A stretch of 64,000 nucleotides of DNA, taken from positions 186,001 to 250,000 of the forward strand of contig JAEPLS010000002.1 in NCBI GenBank assembly GCA_017644325.1, given 5' to 3'. Shown here piece after piece: positions 8,913 to 17,480 of the stretch. This stretch comes from Prochlorococcus marinus CUG1438 (GTDB lineage: Bacteria > Cyanobacteriota > Cyanobacteriia > PCC-6307 > Cyanobiaceae). A program made the translations under genes and the position numbers. The notes beneath the pieces were generated by a model, which saw nothing but the letters and a program-made list of their open reading frames with translations, searched no databases and was not told the origin of the DNA. Within the stretch, counting starts at the first letter, position 1; every line of letters begins with the position of its first letter.

Positions 8913-10817
8913 TCAATTTGTTGAATTAAGCAATTCTGAAATTAATTCGGCGTTATTATTTTGTAAATTAATGATCTGTTCTTGATCTAATCCACCAACA
9001 GATAGTTTAGCCATATCGTAAACATGATTAGCAATTTTAGATGCCAATGGATTTTCTATAGGATCTTTTTTATCAATAATTATTTTGTTGCTTGTAATTT
9101 TATTAAGACCAACAATAAGAGGATGTTCCTTGTTAATTAAAAGCACATGATATTCAGGTAAGCCAGGCATCTTTTGTTCCATGTAAGCTCCCATATCATT
9201 AATTCTTCTCATTTGCTCTGGAAGCAAGATCATCGCAGGTGGAGCACCTTTACTTGAAAGTGACTGAACTTTTACTGTTACTTTCTCATTGTTAAGTGCT
9301 TTTACAATAATATCTCTAAGATTATCTGTATTTGATTTGCCATCTTTATCTACAATTTCTTTAGATTCATTATCTTCTAGTTCATTTATTTCTGAATCAA
9401 CTCTTTGGAACTGATAATCTTCATTTTTACTTTCTAACCAAGGAAGAAATTGTGCATCAATTAACGGATCTGATTTAATAACTTCTTTATTATCCGATAG
9501 ACAGATATTTAATGCGCTTGATTGCGCGATAGAATCTGAACAGTAAATTATTTTTTTAGATTCGGTTATTTTATTTCGATCTTTGTAATTTGCCAGAGTT
9601 GTGAAATATTTATCATTGGATTTGATAAGCGACTTATTTTCAATGTATTTAGTTACGTCGTTCTCCGAATTTATGATTGTTTCGAAAATTATACTGTTAT
9701 CTACTAAATCAGCAAATTTTTCATCTTCGATAGCACCAATTTTAATAAAAGCCGAGATAGAATCCCAAATTTCAGCATAAAATTCTGGAGAATTTTTTAT
9801 CAGTTCCTTAAGTTTGTTGGCGATTTTTTTTGAAATAAATGATGATATTGATCTTACTTTTCTATCTGTTTGTAATGCACTTCTACTGACATTTAGAGGT
9901 ATATCTGTAGAGTCTATTACTCCTCTTAGAGGTAAAAGATATTTTGGTACAATCTCTTTAATTGAATCGCTAACGAATACTTGATTACAAAATAGTTTAA
10001 TCTCTCCTTTTTCCCAATCAGCTCTGCCAGACAACTTAGGGAAATACAATATCCCTTGTATGTCATATGGATAATCAGTATTTAGATGAATCCATAGCAG
10101 TGGATCACCCTGAAAAGGATACAGGTATTTATACAACTCAATATAATCTTCATCTTTTAATTCACTAGGTTGTTTTCTCCAAGGAGGGTTTTTCTTATTA
10201 ATTGTCTCACCTTCTAATAAGACATCTATTGGCATAAAATCACAATATTTTTTTATTAATGATTTAATCCTTTCAGGCTCAATAAACTCTTTTTCTTCGT
10301 CAAGTAAGTGAAGTATCACATCTGTACCGATTTTCTCTCTTTCTGACTCCTCTAATGTGAAATTTGGAGATCCATCACAAGACCATTTAAAAGCTTTTGA
10401 TTTTCCAATTGCTGATTTAGTTAATATATCAACTCTATCTGCCACCATGAAACTTGAATAAAAACCAAGTCCAAAATGACCTATAAATTCATCATTATCT
10501 TTTTTGTATTTTGTTAGAAATTCTTCTGCGCTAGAGAATGCTACTTGGTTAATGTACTTCTTAATTTCCTCATCGTTCATTCCAATTCCATTATCAGAAA
10601 TCGTTAGAGTATTTTTCTCACGATCAATAGATATTTTTACTTGAGCTTCTTCAGTATTTTCGCAATCGCCTGCCATAGATGCCATTCTTCGTTTACTTAT
10701 TGCGTCAACACCATTACTAACAAGTTCTCTTAAAAAGATTTCATGGTCAGAATAAACTGCCTTCTTGATAATTGGGAAAATATTTTCGGTATTAATACGA
10801 ATTTCGCCTTTTTCCAT
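8913..10817 (-). CDS. htpG: Hsp90 family chaperone HtpG
   Basis: 634-residue ATP-dependent chaperone. Seen: GHKL ATPase N-domain with ELVSNGVDAISKRR (normal family ELISNASDA), DNGIGMNDEE, GHFGLGFYSSFMVAD and GTDVILHL; middle domain with LYFPKLSG and SRSALQTDRKV; and a C-terminal dimerisation domain. In cyanobacteria HtpG helps heat, cold and oxidative tolerance and interacts with tetrapyrrole and linker proteins. The gene stands alone: about 118 bp separate it from hisZ upstream, a gap holding a terminator-like hairpin and a short GGAG/CTCC dyad. Confidence 0.97.
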   Translation of the reverse strand: MEKGEIRINTENIFPIIKKAVYSDHEIFLRELVSNGVDAISKRRMASMAGDCENTEEAQVKISIDREKNTLTISDNGIGMNDEEIKKYINQVAFSSAEEFLTKYKKDNDEFIGHFGLGFYSSFMVADRVDILTKSAIGKSKAFKWSCDGSPNFTLEESEREKIGTDVILHLLDEEKEFIEPERIKSLIKKYCDFMPIDVLLEGETINKKNPPWRKQPSELKDEDYIELYKYLYPFQGDPLLWIHLNTDYPYDIQGILYFPKLSGRADWEKGEIKLFCNQVFVSDSIKEIVPKYLLPLRGVIDSTDIPLNVSRSALQTDRKVRSISSFISKKIANKLKELIKNSPEFYAEIWDSISAFIKIGAIEDEKFADLVDNSIIFETIINSENDVTKYIENKSLIKSNDKYFTTLANYKDRNKITESKKIIYCSDSIAQSSALNICLSDNKEVIKSDPLIDAQFLPWLESKNEDYQFQRVDSEINELEDNESKEIVDKDGKSNTDNLRDIIVKALNNEKVTVKVQSLSSKGAPPAMILLPEQMRRINDMGAYMEQKMPGLPEYHVLLINKEHPLIVGLNKITSNKIIIDKKDPIENPLASKIANHVYDMAKLSVGGLDQEQIINLQNNNAELISELLNSTN

Positions 10818-10875
10818 TTAAAAAAAATCAAACATATTAAATATTATTTCCTAAAAACTAGTTAATCAAGTTTAA

Positions 10876-10893
10876 TTAGGAGTATTCTCCGAA
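10876..10893. promoter_or_regulatory. Short dyad upstream of htpG
   Basis: A perfect 4-4-4 inverted repeat, GGAG-TATT-CTCC (10879-10890), sits 62-73 bases upstream of the htpG start codon, in an otherwise AT-only spacer. It is not a CIRCE element. It could be a protein-binding site or part of the 5' leader of htpG; there is only positional support. Confidence 0.25.
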
Positions 10894-10907
10894 CAATATA
10901 TGAATTC

Positions 10908-10938
10908 AAAAACCTAAAAAAGTTTTTAAAAGGTTTTA
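10908..10938 (-). terminator. Probable rho-independent terminator of hisZ
   Basis: Read on the minus strand, AAAACCT (overlapping the hisZ stop codon) can pair with AGGTTTT 15 bases later, followed by a run of T. The stem is AT-rich and weak but its place directly at the end of hisZ and before htpG fits transcription termination. Confidence 0.4.
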
Positions 10939-12087
10939 TTTAACCCACAAAATCTCATTACAATTGTTTTCCTTCATAATTTTATTAGCTTTAGTCAAGT
11001 CATCACATGGATTTAAATGTAAAACGGCAATATTTCCTTTTTTCTGTTGTTCTTTTTGTGCATCCATACCTTTTTCTAAGAAACAAGAATCTTTAAACAT
11101 TAATAAAATCTTTCTTTTATCTGTTTTTTCTTCTATTAATAAATTTCTTAAAATGTCTAATGAAATTGTAAATCCGATACCATTTAAGATTTTCTCATTA
11201 GGACTAAAGAATCTTACTAATTCATCATATCTTCCGCCTTTTGCTATAACGCTTTTATTTTTACCATCATCTCCTATGAGTTGAAAAACTATTCCTTCAT
11301 ATAAATTCAAATGGGGTTGAAACGTGGGATCAAGTTGTAATTTAACACCATATTTTTTTGATATTTTTGATAAAGTTTCAAATAAAAAATTTAAATCATC
11401 TAATGTTTTACTAGTTCCATATGTACTTTTCAATTTTTTTAATATTGCAATTGGTTCTCCTCTTGTGAATAAGAGATCCTTAAGAATATATTTATCATCC
11501 TCATCAATTCCTAATTTAGATAAATTATCTTGATCGAAATTAACAAGACTTTTCTTAATTTCTTCAAAATTATTTTTCTTGTATTTATTCAAGATTAAAT
11601 CCATTATTTTTGTGGTGCTTACTAGTAGAAATAAATTACAATCATCCTTCAAATTAATATTATCGATTGCATCAAATAAAATATTAATAACTTCAATTTC
11701 TGGGTATTTTGTATCATATCCAATTAATTCAATTCCGCTCTGCAGTTTTTCTTGTAACTCAAATGAATTTTTATTATTTTGTTTTTTATCAAAGACCATT
11801 CCATTAGTGAATAATCTTATAGGTCTTTTCTTATTTATTAATCTAGTAGATGACAATTTAACAATAGATGTTGTCATTTCTGGCCTAAGACATAATGAAT
11901 TATTACTAACTATTCCCACAACCTGATTTTCTTCTATAACTCCACGGCCTCTTATCGTCTCTAAAGTATTTATAAATGATGGTGAAACCTCTTCATAGCC
12001 CCATAGTTTATATATACTGTTTAAAGTATTTATGATATTGGAGTTATTTTTTACGTCGACTAATTTAATTTCCTTAATATCTGTCAT
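10936..12087 (-). CDS. hisZ: ATP phosphoribosyltransferase regulatory subunit
   Basis: HisS-like protein lacking tRNA-synthetase activity that partners the short HisG in the first step of histidine synthesis. 383 residues. Seen: the HisRS-type fold with GYEEVSPSFINTLETI, motif-2-like LRPEMTTSIVKLSSTR, and AKGGRYDELVRFF with GIGFTISLDIL. The C-terminal anticodon-binding domain of real histidyl-tRNA synthetase is missing apart from a short alpha/beta tail. It is quite diverged. Lies 18 bp downstream of the inositol-monophosphatase gene, same strand. Confidence 0.87.
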   Translation of the reverse strand: MTDIKEIKLVDVKNNSNIINTLNSIYKLWGYEEVSPSFINTLETIRGRGVIEENQVVGIVSNNSLCLRPEMTTSIVKLSSTRLINKKRPIRLFTNGMVFDKKQNNKNSFELQEKLQSGIELIGYDTKYPEIEVINILFDAIDNINLKDDCNLFLLVSTTKIMDLILNKYKKNNFEEIKKSLVNFDQDNLSKLGIDEDDKYILKDLLFTRGEPIAILKKLKSTYGTSKTLDDLNFLFETLSKISKKYGVKLQLDPTFQPHLNLYEGIVFQLIGDDGKNKSVIAKGGRYDELVRFFSPNEKILNGIGFTISLDILRNLLIEEKTDKRKILLMFKDSCFLEKGMDAQKEQQKKGNIAVLHLNPCDDLTKANKIMKENNCNEILWVK

Positions 12088-12105
12088 TTTTATAATTAAC
12101 TAATT

Positions 12106-12954
12106 TTAGGTATAGAGATTTTTATTAAAAGGAGAAACTTTACCCAGTTCATTTTTTAATTCATCTTCAAGGTTTGGAGAACACGCTAAAATTCTGCCAG
12201 AACTTAAATTAAATTTACCTGATGGATAATCAGAAATGATTCCACCAGCCTCTTTTACAATAATAGCACCGGCCGCTAGGTCCCATACCTGTAATCCTCT
12301 TTCCCAGTATCCATCGACCTTGCCTGAAGCAACAAATGCTAGATCAACTGCGGCAGCTCCTCCTCTTCTGACACCCCTAGTTTTATGTGTTAAATAACAA
12401 AATTCGGCGTAATTATTATCTTCTATCTCAAATCTGTCATAAGAAAAGCCAGTTACAAGTAAACTATCAGAAAGATTAGAAGGACTCGATACTTTAAGTT
12501 CATTATCATTGCAAAAAGATCCTAAACCGATACAAGCTGAATATAGTTCGTTTAAATAAGGTACTGATATAGCGCCTATAATTGGCTTATTTTTATATAC
12601 CAGACCAATAGAAGTTCCAAAAAAAGGATATCCATGAGAGTAATTTGTTGTACCATCTAATGGGTCTATACACCATGTTAAATCTGAGGATTTATTTAAT
12701 TTACCCGATTCCTCTGCATTAATAGATATGTTCGGGGTCTCCTCTAATAAATATTCTTTTATTTTATTTTCAACTTCCAAATCTACATTGGTTACTAGAT
12801 CACCTTTCCTACCCTTTGATGATATTTTCTGGATTTTATTGTAATTTATTTTTAGAATTTCATTACCAATTTGAGCGGACTTCTTAGCTACTTCATACAA
12901 ACTGGGTAGGTTTACCTGAATTGCGACTTCCTCTATTTCACTTAATTCGAACAT
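12106..12954 (-). CDS. Inositol monophosphatase family protein
   Basis: Mg-dependent, Li-sensitive-type sugar phosphatase family (SuhB/IMPase/FIG superfamily), 282 residues from the ATG at 12952-12954 (MFELSEIEEVAIQ); an alternative start 27 bases upstream overlaps the ferredoxin gene. Seen: NAEESG, the metal motif WCIDPLDGTTNYSHGYPFFG, GGAAAVDLAFVASGKVDGYWERGLQVWDLAAGAII. The exact substrate (inositol phosphate, histidinol phosphate or other) cannot be decided. Adjacency to hisZ makes a histidinol-phosphatase role worth considering, but that is inference only. Confidence 0.92.
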   Translation of the reverse strand: MFELSEIEEVAIQVNLPSLYEVAKKSAQIGNEILKINYNKIQKISSKGRKGDLVTNVDLEVENKIKEYLLEETPNISINAEESGKLNKSSDLTWCIDPLDGTTNYSHGYPFFGTSIGLVYKNKPIIGAISVPYLNELYSACIGLGSFCNDNELKVSSPSNLSDSLLVTGFSYDRFEIEDNNYAEFCYLTHKTRGVRRGGAAAVDLAFVASGKVDGYWERGLQVWDLAAGAIIVKEAGGIISDYPSGKFNLSSGRILACSPNLEDELKNELGKVSPFNKNLYT

Positions 12955-12959
12955 TTTAA

Positions 12960-13334
12960 TTAATCTTCCTCGAATTCCCAAGGTGGCGCAACTCTAGTAT
13001 TTCCTCTCCCAAAATATTGTCCAAATTGTAAATCGTAAACTTCATCTTCATATGTAGTTTCAACTTCAAGATCTGAGGTTGCCTTAGCGACACAAAGCAG
13101 TGCATAACCTTTATCTTTTAAGGCTTGAGATACACCCATAGCTTCAGATTGTTGCAAAGTACCGGATATTATTTTAACTGCACAACTTGTACAGCAGCCA
13201 TTTCTACATGAAAATGCAAGTTTGAAACCTTTGTTTTCAAATTCTTTAAGTATGTACTCATCACTATTAACCTGCTCTTGGAAGACCTTTCCGGTATCCT
13301 TATTTTTAATCGTGACTTTGAAAGTTTTTTTCAA
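12960..13334 (-). CDS. 2Fe-2S ferredoxin (plant type) with C-terminal extension
   Basis: 124-residue soluble electron carrier. Cluster cysteines C43, C48, C51 and C81 (SCRNGCCTSC ... ALLC) match the plant-type C-x4-C-x2-C-xn-C pattern, with an extra Cys at 47. The ~25-residue tail (DLQFGQYFGRGNTRVAPPWE) is not part of the core fold. The start is a TTG; the choice is supported by a strong GAGGAAAG Shine-Dalgarno five bases upstream. It stops 5 bp before the IMPase start, so the genes are probably cotranscribed. Confidence 0.93.
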   Translation of the reverse strand: MKKTFKVTIKNKDTGKVFQEQVNSDEYILKEFENKGFKLAFSCRNGCCTSCAVKIISGTLQQSEAMGVSQALKDKGYALLCVAKATSDLEVETTYEDEVYDLQFGQYFGRGNTRVAPPWEFEED

Positions 13335-13383
13335 ATAACTTTCCTCAAAAATGGGATGATAAAGGGTTAAGATGGTTAATCTG

Positions 13384-13470
13384 GGAGAGGTGGCCGAGTG
13401 GTTGAAGGCGCAGCACTGGAAATGCTGTATAGGGGCAACTTTATCGAGGGTTCGAATCCCTCTCTCTCCG
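13384..13470 (+). tRNA. tRNA-Ser (anticodon GGA)
   Basis: 87-nt class II tRNA. Acceptor GGAGAGG pairs with TCTCTCC (one G-T), D arm TGGCCGAGTGGTTGAAGGC, anticodon stem CAGCA/TGCTG with loop CTGGAAA (anticodon GGA), a long variable arm, T arm GAGGG-TTCGAAT-CCCTC, discriminator G. The 3' CCA is not encoded. Confidence 0.97.
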
Positions 13471-13683
13471 TTTTATATTAGTTTATTTTGGTTTACTACA
13501 TCAACAACTTTCTGTGTGAAAATTGTTTTAAAATAAATAGTAATATTATTATCAAGCAATAAATAATCTTATTTATATAAATTAAGTTGAAAAAATTTGA
13601 TTTTTACTATTATATGTAAATATCTAAGATAAAAATTATTTAAATTATTAGTAAATTTTGCTTTAATTTAGCGATCTAAAATC

Positions 13684-15681
13684 ATGGGGCAAATAGTTGG
13701 AATTGATTTAGGTACTACTAACTCTGTTGTCGGAGTTATAGAAGCTGGTCGTCCAATTGTTATAGCAAATTCTGAAGGTTCTAGAACCACACCTTCAATA
13801 GTAGGATTTACAAAAGACAAGGAAATAGTAATAGGAGACCAAGCTAGAAGACAACTTGTTCTAAATCCTAAGAATACCTTTTATAACCTAAAAAGATTTA
13901 TTGGCAGTGACTGGGATGAATTAGATGAGAATAGTATTTCTGTTCCTTATAACGTAAAGGCTAATACTACTGGAAGCGTTAGAGTACTTAGTCCAAATAC
14001 AGAAAGAGAGTATGCACCAGAAGAATTAGTGAGCTCATTGATTAGAAAATTAATTAATGATGCAGAAACATATCTTGGAGATAGTGTTGACTCTGCAGTT
14101 ATTACAGTACCAGCTTACTTTAATGAGTCTCAAAGGCAAGCTACAAAGGATTCTGCAATATTGGCAGGTATTAAAGTAGATAGGATTCTCAATGAACCAA
14201 CTGCTGCTGCTTTGGCTTATGGTTTTGAAAAAAGTTCTTCTAATAATGTTTTGGTTTTTGATTTAGGAGGCGGAACATTTGATGTTTCATTATTAAAAAT
14301 TTCGAATGGAGTATTTGATGTTAAAGCCACTTGTGGTGATACACAATTAGGAGGTAACAATTTTGATTCAAAAATAGTTGATTGGCTTGCAGAAAAATTT
14401 CTTGCTAAATATGAAATTGATCTAAGAAGAGATAGACAAGCTTTACAAAGATTAACTGAAGCTGCTGAAAAAGCTAAATGTGAATTGTCAGGATTGCAAA
14501 AAACAAAAATATCATTGCCATTTATCACAACTAGTAAAGAGGGGCCTTTACATATTGAAGAGACCTTAGATAGGAAAATATTTGAATCATTATCACAAGA
14601 TTTACTAGATAGATTATTAGAGCCTGTGCAAATAGCATTAGATGACTCTGGATGGAGCGCTGAAGATATAGATGAGGTAGTTCTTGTCGGGGGAAGTACC
14701 AGAATCCCAATGGTGCAACAATTAGTTAAAACTCTTGTTCCTAATGATCCGTGTCAATCCGTTAATCCAGATGAAGTAGTTGCAATTGGTGCCGCGATAC
14801 AATCTGGAATAATTAGCGGTGATTTACAAGATTTACTACTAAATGATGTTACCCCTCTTTCTTTGGGTTTAGAAACTATTGGTGGTCTTATGAAGGTACT
14901 TATTCCTCGCAATACACCAATCCCAGTTAGACAATCTGATGTTTTTAGTACATCCGAAGCTAATCAATCATCGGTTGTTGTTAAAGTAAGACAAGGAGAG
15001 AGGCCATTAGCTTCTGAAAATAAATCGCTTGGAAAATTTAGGCTGTCTGGAATACCACCAGCACCCAGAGGAATTCCACAAGTTCAAGTAGCATTCGATA
15101 TAGATGCCAATGGTCTTTTAGAAGTTAGTGCAACTGATAGAACAACTGGAAGAAAGCAAACGGTTACAATATCTGGAGGATCAAATTTAAATGAACAAGA
15201 AATAAATTCGATAATTCAAGAAGCCAAATCCAAGGCCAACGAAGATAGGAAAAAGAGATCTGTTATTGACAGAAAAAATGGTGCTTTAACTCTTATTGCA
15301 CAGGCTGAGAGAAGACTTAGAGACGCTTCATTAGAATTTGGGCCTTATGGAGCAGAAAGACAACAAAGAGCTGTTGAAATAGCTATACAAGATGTTGAAG
15401 AATTCATAGATGATGATGATCCTCAAGAATTAGAAATTTCAGTAAGTGCTCTCCAAGAAGCATTATTTGGTTTAAACAGGAAATTCGCAGCAGAAAGAAA
15501 AACTGATAATAATCCACTACAAAGTATCAAAAATACATTTGGATCGTTAAAAGACGAACTTTTTTCAGATGATTATTGGGATGAAGATCCTTGGGATAAT
15601 CAAATGAATAGAAATTATAGAAATTCGAGGTATGGTAATTCTAGGGATGATGATCCATGGGACAATGACTATTTCCTCTAA
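13684..15681 (+). CDS. dnaK: Hsp70 chaperone DnaK (paralogue with acidic DPWD tail)
   Basis: 665-residue Hsp70. Seen: phosphate-1 loop GIDLGTTNSVVGV (6-18), phosphate-2 FDLGGGTFDVSLL (about 191-203), EVVLVGGSTRIPMVQ, the linker DLLLNDVTPLSLGLET and a substrate-binding domain. Cyanobacteria carry several DnaK paralogues; the C-terminus here is not the EEVD-like end but an Asp/Trp/Tyr-rich tail (about 620-665) with two related boxes DEDPWDNQ and DDDPWDND. It overlaps the dnaJ gene by 17 bp, so DnaK and its J-protein are made together. I cannot decide which of the DnaK1/2/3 classes it belongs to. Confidence 0.96.
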   Translation: MGQIVGIDLGTTNSVVGVIEAGRPIVIANSEGSRTTPSIVGFTKDKEIVIGDQARRQLVLNPKNTFYNLKRFIGSDWDELDENSISVPYNVKANTTGSVRVLSPNTEREYAPEELVSSLIRKLINDAETYLGDSVDSAVITVPAYFNESQRQATKDSAILAGIKVDRILNEPTAAALAYGFEKSSSNNVLVFDLGGGTFDVSLLKISNGVFDVKATCGDTQLGGNNFDSKIVDWLAEKFLAKYEIDLRRDRQALQRLTEAAEKAKCELSGLQKTKISLPFITTSKEGPLHIEETLDRKIFESLSQDLLDRLLEPVQIALDDSGWSAEDIDEVVLVGGSTRIPMVQQLVKTLVPNDPCQSVNPDEVVAIGAAIQSGIISGDLQDLLLNDVTPLSLGLETIGGLMKVLIPRNTPIPVRQSDVFSTSEANQSSVVVKVRQGERPLASENKSLGKFRLSGIPPAPRGIPQVQVAFDIDANGLLEVSATDRTTGRKQTVTISGGSNLNEQEINSIIQEAKSKANEDRKKRSVIDRKNGALTLIAQAERRLRDASLEFGPYGAERQQRAVEIAIQDVEEFIDDDDPQELEISVSALQEALFGLNRKFAAERKTDNNPLQSIKNTFGSLKDELFSDDYWDEDPWDNQMNRNYRNSRYGNSRDDDPWDNDYFL

Positions 15682-16591
15682 AAAAGACTATTTGTCGATT
15701 TTGGGTTTATCCCATGATTTTGACAATAGAGAACTTAAAAAGGCATTTCGTAGAGAAGCAAGAAAATGGCATCCAGATTTAAATAAAAATGATTTAAATG
15801 CAGAAGAAAGATTTAAATTAATCAACCAAGCATACGAATACCTTCGTGATCCCGATAAAAAAAATAAAAGTTCGAACGAAAAAATAGTTGAGGATTTCGA
15901 AAATAATAATTTCGAGACAGGGTTCCCTGAATTTAGTGACTATCTTGATTCATTATTTGGATATGAATACACCCATAAGAATTACGGAGAAGATACTGAT
16001 GAACCCTATGAAGGTGAATCAGTAGAAGAAGATACTAATGAATACTACAATTATCAGTACCCTACAACATCTCCTGAAGAACCACCTCCAGTTAAACTCC
16101 ACGAAGATATAGAAACAATTATTGAACTAACACCTGATGAGGCCTTAAGTGGAACTTCAATTTTAATAGAACTTGAAGATCAAACTGTCGTTGAAGTTGA
16201 TACACCTCCTTTCGCTGGCGATGGATGGAGATTAAGACTCGAAAATATTGCTAGGGGGGGGAAAGATCACTATCTACAGTTAAAAGTTCGAACTGAAAAT
16301 GGTCTAAGAATAGATGGATTGAGAGTTCTTTATAAATTAGAGTTATTTCCCCATGATGCACTTCTTGGTTGTGCAGTAGAAGTTCCTACTCTTGATGGAA
16401 ATGTTACTCTTCAAGTACCTCCAAAATCATCTACAGGAAGGTTGTTACGTTTAAAAGGTAGAGGTCTAACTTATGAAGATGATGTGGGTGATCAATATGT
16501 TGAAATACTAGTAGTTATTCCTGCTGATATTAACGATGAGGAAATAGCTTTATATACAAGATTACAAGAATTATCACTTTCTGATTCTTAA
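15665..16591 (+). CDS. dnaJ: DnaJ-type co-chaperone (type II, no zinc finger)
   Basis: 308 residues from the ATG at 15665 inside the end of dnaK; an ATG 33 bases earlier is possible but adds no family sequence. J domain at about 6-70 with H36-P37-D38 (RKWHPDLNK). No CxxCxGxG zinc repeats and no clear G/F region; instead an acidic, Asn/Glu/Tyr-rich linker (about 70-145). The C-terminal substrate-binding domain follows (TPDEALSGTSILIEL, DGLRVLYKLELFPHDALLGC, VPPKSSTGRLLRLKGRG). Stimulates the ATPase of the overlapping DnaK. Confidence 0.93.
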   Translation: MTISSKKDYLSILGLSHDFDNRELKKAFRREARKWHPDLNKNDLNAEERFKLINQAYEYLRDPDKKNKSSNEKIVEDFENNNFETGFPEFSDYLDSLFGYEYTHKNYGEDTDEPYEGESVEEDTNEYYNYQYPTTSPEEPPPVKLHEDIETIIELTPDEALSGTSILIELEDQTVVEVDTPPFAGDGWRLRLENIARGGKDHYLQLKVRTENGLRIDGLRVLYKLELFPHDALLGCAVEVPTLDGNVTLQVPPKSSTGRLLRLKGRGLTYEDDVGDQYVEILVVIPADINDEEIALYTRLQELSLSDS

Positions 16592-16624
16592 TCAAATACT
16601 ATATAAATAGAAAAACTGATTCTT

Positions 16625-17005
16625 ATGAACATATTTGTTCTTTTATTTAATTCAGGAACAGATAAAGAAGGAATTCATTCTATCGAACTAAAGGGAAGGA
16701 CGATAGTTCTTATGTTTGAAGACAAAGACGATGCAATAAGATACTGTGGGCTCCTTGAAGCTCAAGATTTCCCTTTACCAACAGTCGAGATGATAAATAT
16801 CGAAGAAATAAAAGATTTTTGTACGAAATTAGATTATGAATGTAAGTTAGTGGAGAAAAATTTTGTACCTAAAACAGCCGAAGATAGGTTATTAATTTCT
16901 CCACCTCAGAAAAACCTAGAAGTTGATAATTGGCAGGATGAAATTAATGATAATGAAAAAATTGATATAAATACTATTAAGGAAAACCTTGAAAAGTTGC
17001 TGTAG
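16625..17005 (+). CDS. DUF3110 family protein
   Basis: 126 residues beginning MNIFVLLFNSGTDKEGIHSIEL, the hallmark of DUF3110, a cyanobacterial and plastid family of unknown function. Predicted soluble, mixed alpha/beta, with an acidic C-terminal tail (about 95-126). It lies 33 bp after dnaJ and 32 bp before the cyclophilin gene on the same strand, so it may be in the chaperone transcription unit; a folding-related role is only suggested by context. Confidence 0.85.
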   Translation: MNIFVLLFNSGTDKEGIHSIELKGRTIVLMFEDKDDAIRYCGLLEAQDFPLPTVEMINIEEIKDFCTKLDYECKLVEKNFVPKTAEDRLLISPPQKNLEVDNWQDEINDNEKIDINTIKENLEKLL

Positions 17006-17037
17006 GTATTAAAGTATTATAAATTTACAAATAAAAA

Positions 17038-17475
17038 ATGACAAAAGCGTTATTTGAAACAGAAGTAGGAAACATAAATATTGATTTTTTTTCTGAAGAT
17101 GCACCCAATACCGTCAATAACTTTACAAAATTAATTAGTGATGGATTTTATGATGGTCTTGCATTTCACAGAGTCATACCCGGATTTATGGCCCAGGGTG
17201 GATGCCCAAATACACGTGATGGAGCATCTGGCATGCCAGGGACTGGAGGGCCTGGATACAATATTAAATGTGAAATAAATTCTAATAAACATTTAAAAGG
17301 TTCACTTTCTATGGCTCATGCTGGCAAAGATACAGGCGGAAGTCAGTTTTTTATTGTTTATGAACAACAACCTCATCTCGATGGAGTTCATACTGTTTTT
17401 GGTAAGACAAATGATATGGATGTAGTTCTAAAGCTTACTAACGGTACGAAAATTATAAAGGCAACTTTAAAATAA
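17038..17475 (+). CDS. Cyclophilin-type peptidyl-prolyl cis-trans isomerase
   Basis: 145-residue single-domain cyclophilin. Seen: [25 protein letters not shown], the active-site [44 protein letters not shown] and [11 protein letters not shown]. No signal peptide, so cytoplasmic. Lies last in the dnaK-dnaJ-DUF3110 run, a sensible functional grouping (protein folding). Stops 5 bp before the convergent ribBA stop. Confidence 0.96.
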   Translation: MTKALFETEVGNINIDFFSEDAPNTVNNFTKLISDGFYDGLAFHRVIPGFMAQGGCPNTRDGASGMPGTGGPGYNIKCEINSNKHLKGSLSMAHAGKDTGGSQFFIVYEQQPHLDGVHTVFGKTNDMDVVLKLTNGTKIIKATLK

Positions 17476-17480
17476 TTATT

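Noticed and set aside
13471-13683. Spacer between tRNA-Ser and dnaK searched for a CIRCE or other heat-shock element
   Set aside because: No TTAGCACTC/GAGTGCTAA dyad or convincing alternative; only AT-rich sequence seen.
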